A stretch of 9,995 bases of DNA, from NCBI GenBank assembly GCA_964625125.1, contig CAZVAP010000029.1, forward strand, positions 1 through 9,995, in the 5' to 3' direction. The DNA is from CAZVAP01 sp964625125 (lineage in GTDB: Bacteria > Patescibacteriota > Gracilibacteria > Absconditabacterales > Absconditicoccaceae). The notes beneath the pieces are model-generated. The model saw only the letters and a program-made list of their open reading frames with translations. It was not told the DNA's origin and did no database searches. The stretch's first letter is position 1; the number at the start of each line of letters is the position of its first letter. The translations under genes were made by a program, and so were the position numbers. This document shows positions 8,025 through 9,995 of the stretch, piece by piece.

Positions 8025-8056
8025 TAAATTTTAATTTAAAAAGTAAATTTTGATTC

Positions 8057-8084
8057 ATAATATAAAAATTAAATACAAATTCAA
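8057..8084 (-). promoter_or_regulatory. Candidate promoter for proS
   Basis: On the minus strand TTGAAT (8079-8084) and TATTAT (8057-8062) are separated by 16 bases, in the 68-base gap between the metallopeptidase stop and the proS start. Each has two mismatches or fewer to consensus, but the region is almost pure A+T, so chance matches are likely. Co-transcription with the upstream gene is equally possible. Confidence 0.3.
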
Positions 8085-8092
8085 ATAAACTC

Positions 8093-9682
8093 TTACATTC
8101 CTGATTTTTTCTTTAAAAAATCTTCTACTAAAGCATTCTCTTCAAAAATATTTCCTACAAATTTTACCTCTTCTTCTTGTCTTTCCTTATTATCTTTTAT
8201 TTCATAAATTCTTTTAATTTCAAACAAAGCATTTTTAAGTTCTTCAAGAAATTTTTTTACGGCATCAATGTCTGAATAAATTTTTATAGAATCACCTTCG
8301 ATCTTAATCAATCCATTTTTAAAAGCTTTGTTTAAAATATAGCTATCCATTAACCAATACTGGTAAGAAGATTTTACTGATTTTTGAGGTATTCTTCTAA
8401 TATATTCTCCTAAAATAAACATTAACAGATTTTCTATTCACAACATATCCTCCTGTAAAAACTCTTTTTTATCATACAAAAGCAAATAATAAAATAAGGT
8501 AGCTTTTAATTCCTCTAATATAGTATTATTTGGCCTTGTATCCAAAAATAAACTATGTCAAAACTCATGAAATTTTACTTCAGCTAATCCAATCATATTT
8601 AACCTAGAAATATCTGGCTCAAGTCATAATTTTTTCAATGAGTTAGCTACTTTTTCTAATGATAATAAATTTCTAGCTTTAGCAATATAAATTATTTTTC
8701 CATATTTTTCAGATAAATCTTTATCATTTGGGAAACTTCTACCTAAAACTACTTGTAAATTTTCAACTCCAGAAGTAATTAACATTTCTGTAAAAGCCAA
8801 AGTTATATTAGAAATACCATATCAATCATTAAAATATTTTTTTGACAAATCTTCCATATCTTTTACTTCTTCTTTTTTTACATAATCTGCCAATAAAATT
8901 TCAAATCCTAAATCAATCAAATAAGGTAAATTATAATGTTCCAATGGACCAACAAATGATAATTTATTATATTCTTTCCAAGACTTAATTTCATTTTCCT
9001 CTAGATTTATAAATTTATCATAACTACTTTCTTTATTTTTCATCAACTCAATAAATCACAATAAGTATTTTTTTAACCAACTATCTGACATTTCATTAAA
9101 TTTACTTTCCATATTTTTAATTTCTTCTTCAGAAAAATATTCTCCCCAAGAAACAATTTTTCAATTTTTTATAAACCCATAATACAAACCACCAAAATTA
9201 CTATCCTTATAGTAATTATTTTTTAACAAATCCAACTTAATATCCTTAACAATTTCGTTTAATTTATGAGGAAATTTAGAATCAATAAACAATATTAAAT
9301 TGCCTCTCTCTTCCTTAGAAAGTAAGCTTTCAAACATACCATTTTTTAACAGAATTTTCAAAATATCTAAATAAATACTGGCTTTTTTATTAAACAAATA
9401 TAATATTTTTTCATGTTTGCTTATATCATCACTTTCAAAAGAATTATATCTACCATTTTTGAAAGCAGTCTTAAAATTATCATTTTCTATATCATATTCA
9501 GGTCTTAAGTACTCATTAATCTGGAGCAAAATAGCTTCCTTAAGTTTAGAAAAATCCTCTATAGAATTTACTTTTTTAGGTAAAATTTCAAAATTTAAAT
9601 TATTTAAGATTTGATCACATACTTTATTATCAACTGGATTATTAGCCTGAATTAAAGATTCTTTTTTTTCTAAGTTTTCCAT
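8093..9682 (-). CDS. HEFGH zinc metallopeptidase, resembling the M49 (dipeptidyl-peptidase III) family
   Basis: This 529-residue protein carries a zinc-binding HEFGH at residues 372-376 and a downstream LEELKATLFYYLL (389-401) whose glutamate (E390 or E391) would be the third ligand, the gluzincin arrangement. Upstream, LSFVGPLEHYNLPYLIDLGF (241-260) resembles the 'IGPxExYED...FEA' segment of M49 enzymes, and FPND with a following YGKIIYIAKARN (318-338) resembles their LPND/Gk.v...N stretch. There is no signal peptide from this start, so a cytoplasmic peptidase is likely. Six glycines are TGA, including the G of HEFGH. The gap from HEFGH to the second motif (about 14 residues) is much shorter than in eukaryotic DPP III. 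An in-frame ATG at 9733 would add 17 hydrophobic residues (MFFVYHHKGLFSLLFFI), but they overlap the glmS terminator; 9682 is preferred, without a Shine-Dalgarno. The peptidase fold is fairly sure, the family less so. Confidence 0.8.
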
Positions 9683-9684
9683 AA

Positions 9685-9712
9685 TAAAAAATAAAAGACT
9701 AAATAAGCCTTT
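9685..9712 (-). terminator. Intrinsic terminator after glmS
   Basis: On the minus strand AAAGGC pairs with GTCTTT (six pairs including one G-U) around a TTATTTA loop, followed by TATTTTTT. It lies 40 bases after the glmS stop. The U-tract ends almost at the ATG of the next gene at 9682, so that gene needs either read-through or a promoter overlapping the hairpin. The stem is weak. Confidence 0.5.
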
Positions 9713-9751
9713 ATGGTGATATACAAAAAACAAACAAAGTCAACAAGAAAA

Positions 9752-9995
9752 TTACTCCACTGTAACTGATTTAGCTAAATTTCTTGGTTTATCTATTTCT
9801 CTTTCTAATACTTTTACCATATAATATGCAAACAAATCCAAAGCAGTTGCTACTAAAAATGGAGTTAATTCTTCCTTAATATAGGGAATTTCTATTATAT
9901 CATTATATAAGTCTTTATTTTCATCTCCTTTTGTAATAACTCCTATTACTTTTCAATTCCTTGCTTGTATTTCTTTTAAAGTTGATATGTTTTTT
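9752..9995 (-). CDS. glmS: Glutamine-fructose-6-phosphate aminotransferase, C-terminal part
   Basis: Only the last 80 residues are in the window; the gene continues past the right edge. It makes glucosamine-6-phosphate from fructose-6-phosphate and glutamine, the first step toward UDP-GlcNAc for cell wall synthesis. The tail DKPRNLAKSVTVE is the near-invariant C-terminus of GlmS, which closes the isomerase active site. Before it lies LTPFLVATALDLFAYYMVKV, matching the 'L.P.l...PLQLLAYh.a' helix, and VIGVITKGDE of the second SIS domain. One glycine (RNGKVIG) is TGA. A weak terminator follows. Confidence 0.97.

Noticed and set aside
9417..9614. Plus-strand open frame of 65 codons
   Set aside because: It is antisense to the N-terminal part of the metallopeptidase gene and its peptide is a low-complexity Ser/Leu/Lys shadow.
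2240..9682. Widespread in-frame TGA stops suggesting mass pseudogenisation
   Set aside because: TGA falls on conserved glycines of ProRS, Cas6, Cas7 and the HEFGH motif, and TAA/TAG occur only at sensible gene ends; recoding explains it.

Overview
This window is a strongly AT-rich stretch in which every supported gene lies on the minus strand. Under the standard code the genes break into short fragments. If UGA is read as glycine they become long, uninterrupted proteins. The proof is in conserved positions: in prolyl-tRNA synthetase, in-frame TGA falls on invariant glycines (motif 2 SGLLRGREF, ETTGRW, CGTAHN), while TGG still encodes tryptophan. This is genetic code 25, known from the candidate phyla radiation lineages Gracilibacteria (BD1-5/GN02) and Absconditabacteria (SR1). 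I count about 74 in-frame UGA codons. Shine-Dalgarno sites are mostly absent.

The right part (about 6550-9995) is a housekeeping segment, given in transcription order. It holds the 3' end of glmS, a hairpin-plus-U-tract terminator, a 529-residue HEFGH metallopeptidase that resembles the M49 (dipeptidyl-peptidase III) family, and a short 406-residue proS without the editing insertion. After proS comes a frameshifted C-terminal gene remnant, possibly pilin-like, and then a strong intrinsic terminator.

The left part (1-6491) is a CRISPR-Cas island. It begins just after that terminator with a tight type I effector operon, cas6-cas8-cas7-cas5 (gaps of 11-24 bases). An AT-rich leader follows, then an array of 13 thirty-base repeats and 12 spacers. 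Beyond the array lie an unrecognised 298-residue ORF and the first 66 codons of a Cmr1-type RAMP protein, so a type III-B (Cmr) operon probably continues off the left edge.

Cas6 would process the transcript of the array, and Cas8/Cas7/Cas5 would form a Cascade-type DNA surveillance complex. The same crRNAs may also feed the Cmr complex. No cas3, cas1, cas2 or cas4 is present in the window. The striking points are one array flanked by type I and type III effector genes in a recoded CPR-type genome, the missing nuclease and adaptation genes, and the unknown ORF placed between the array and cmr1.
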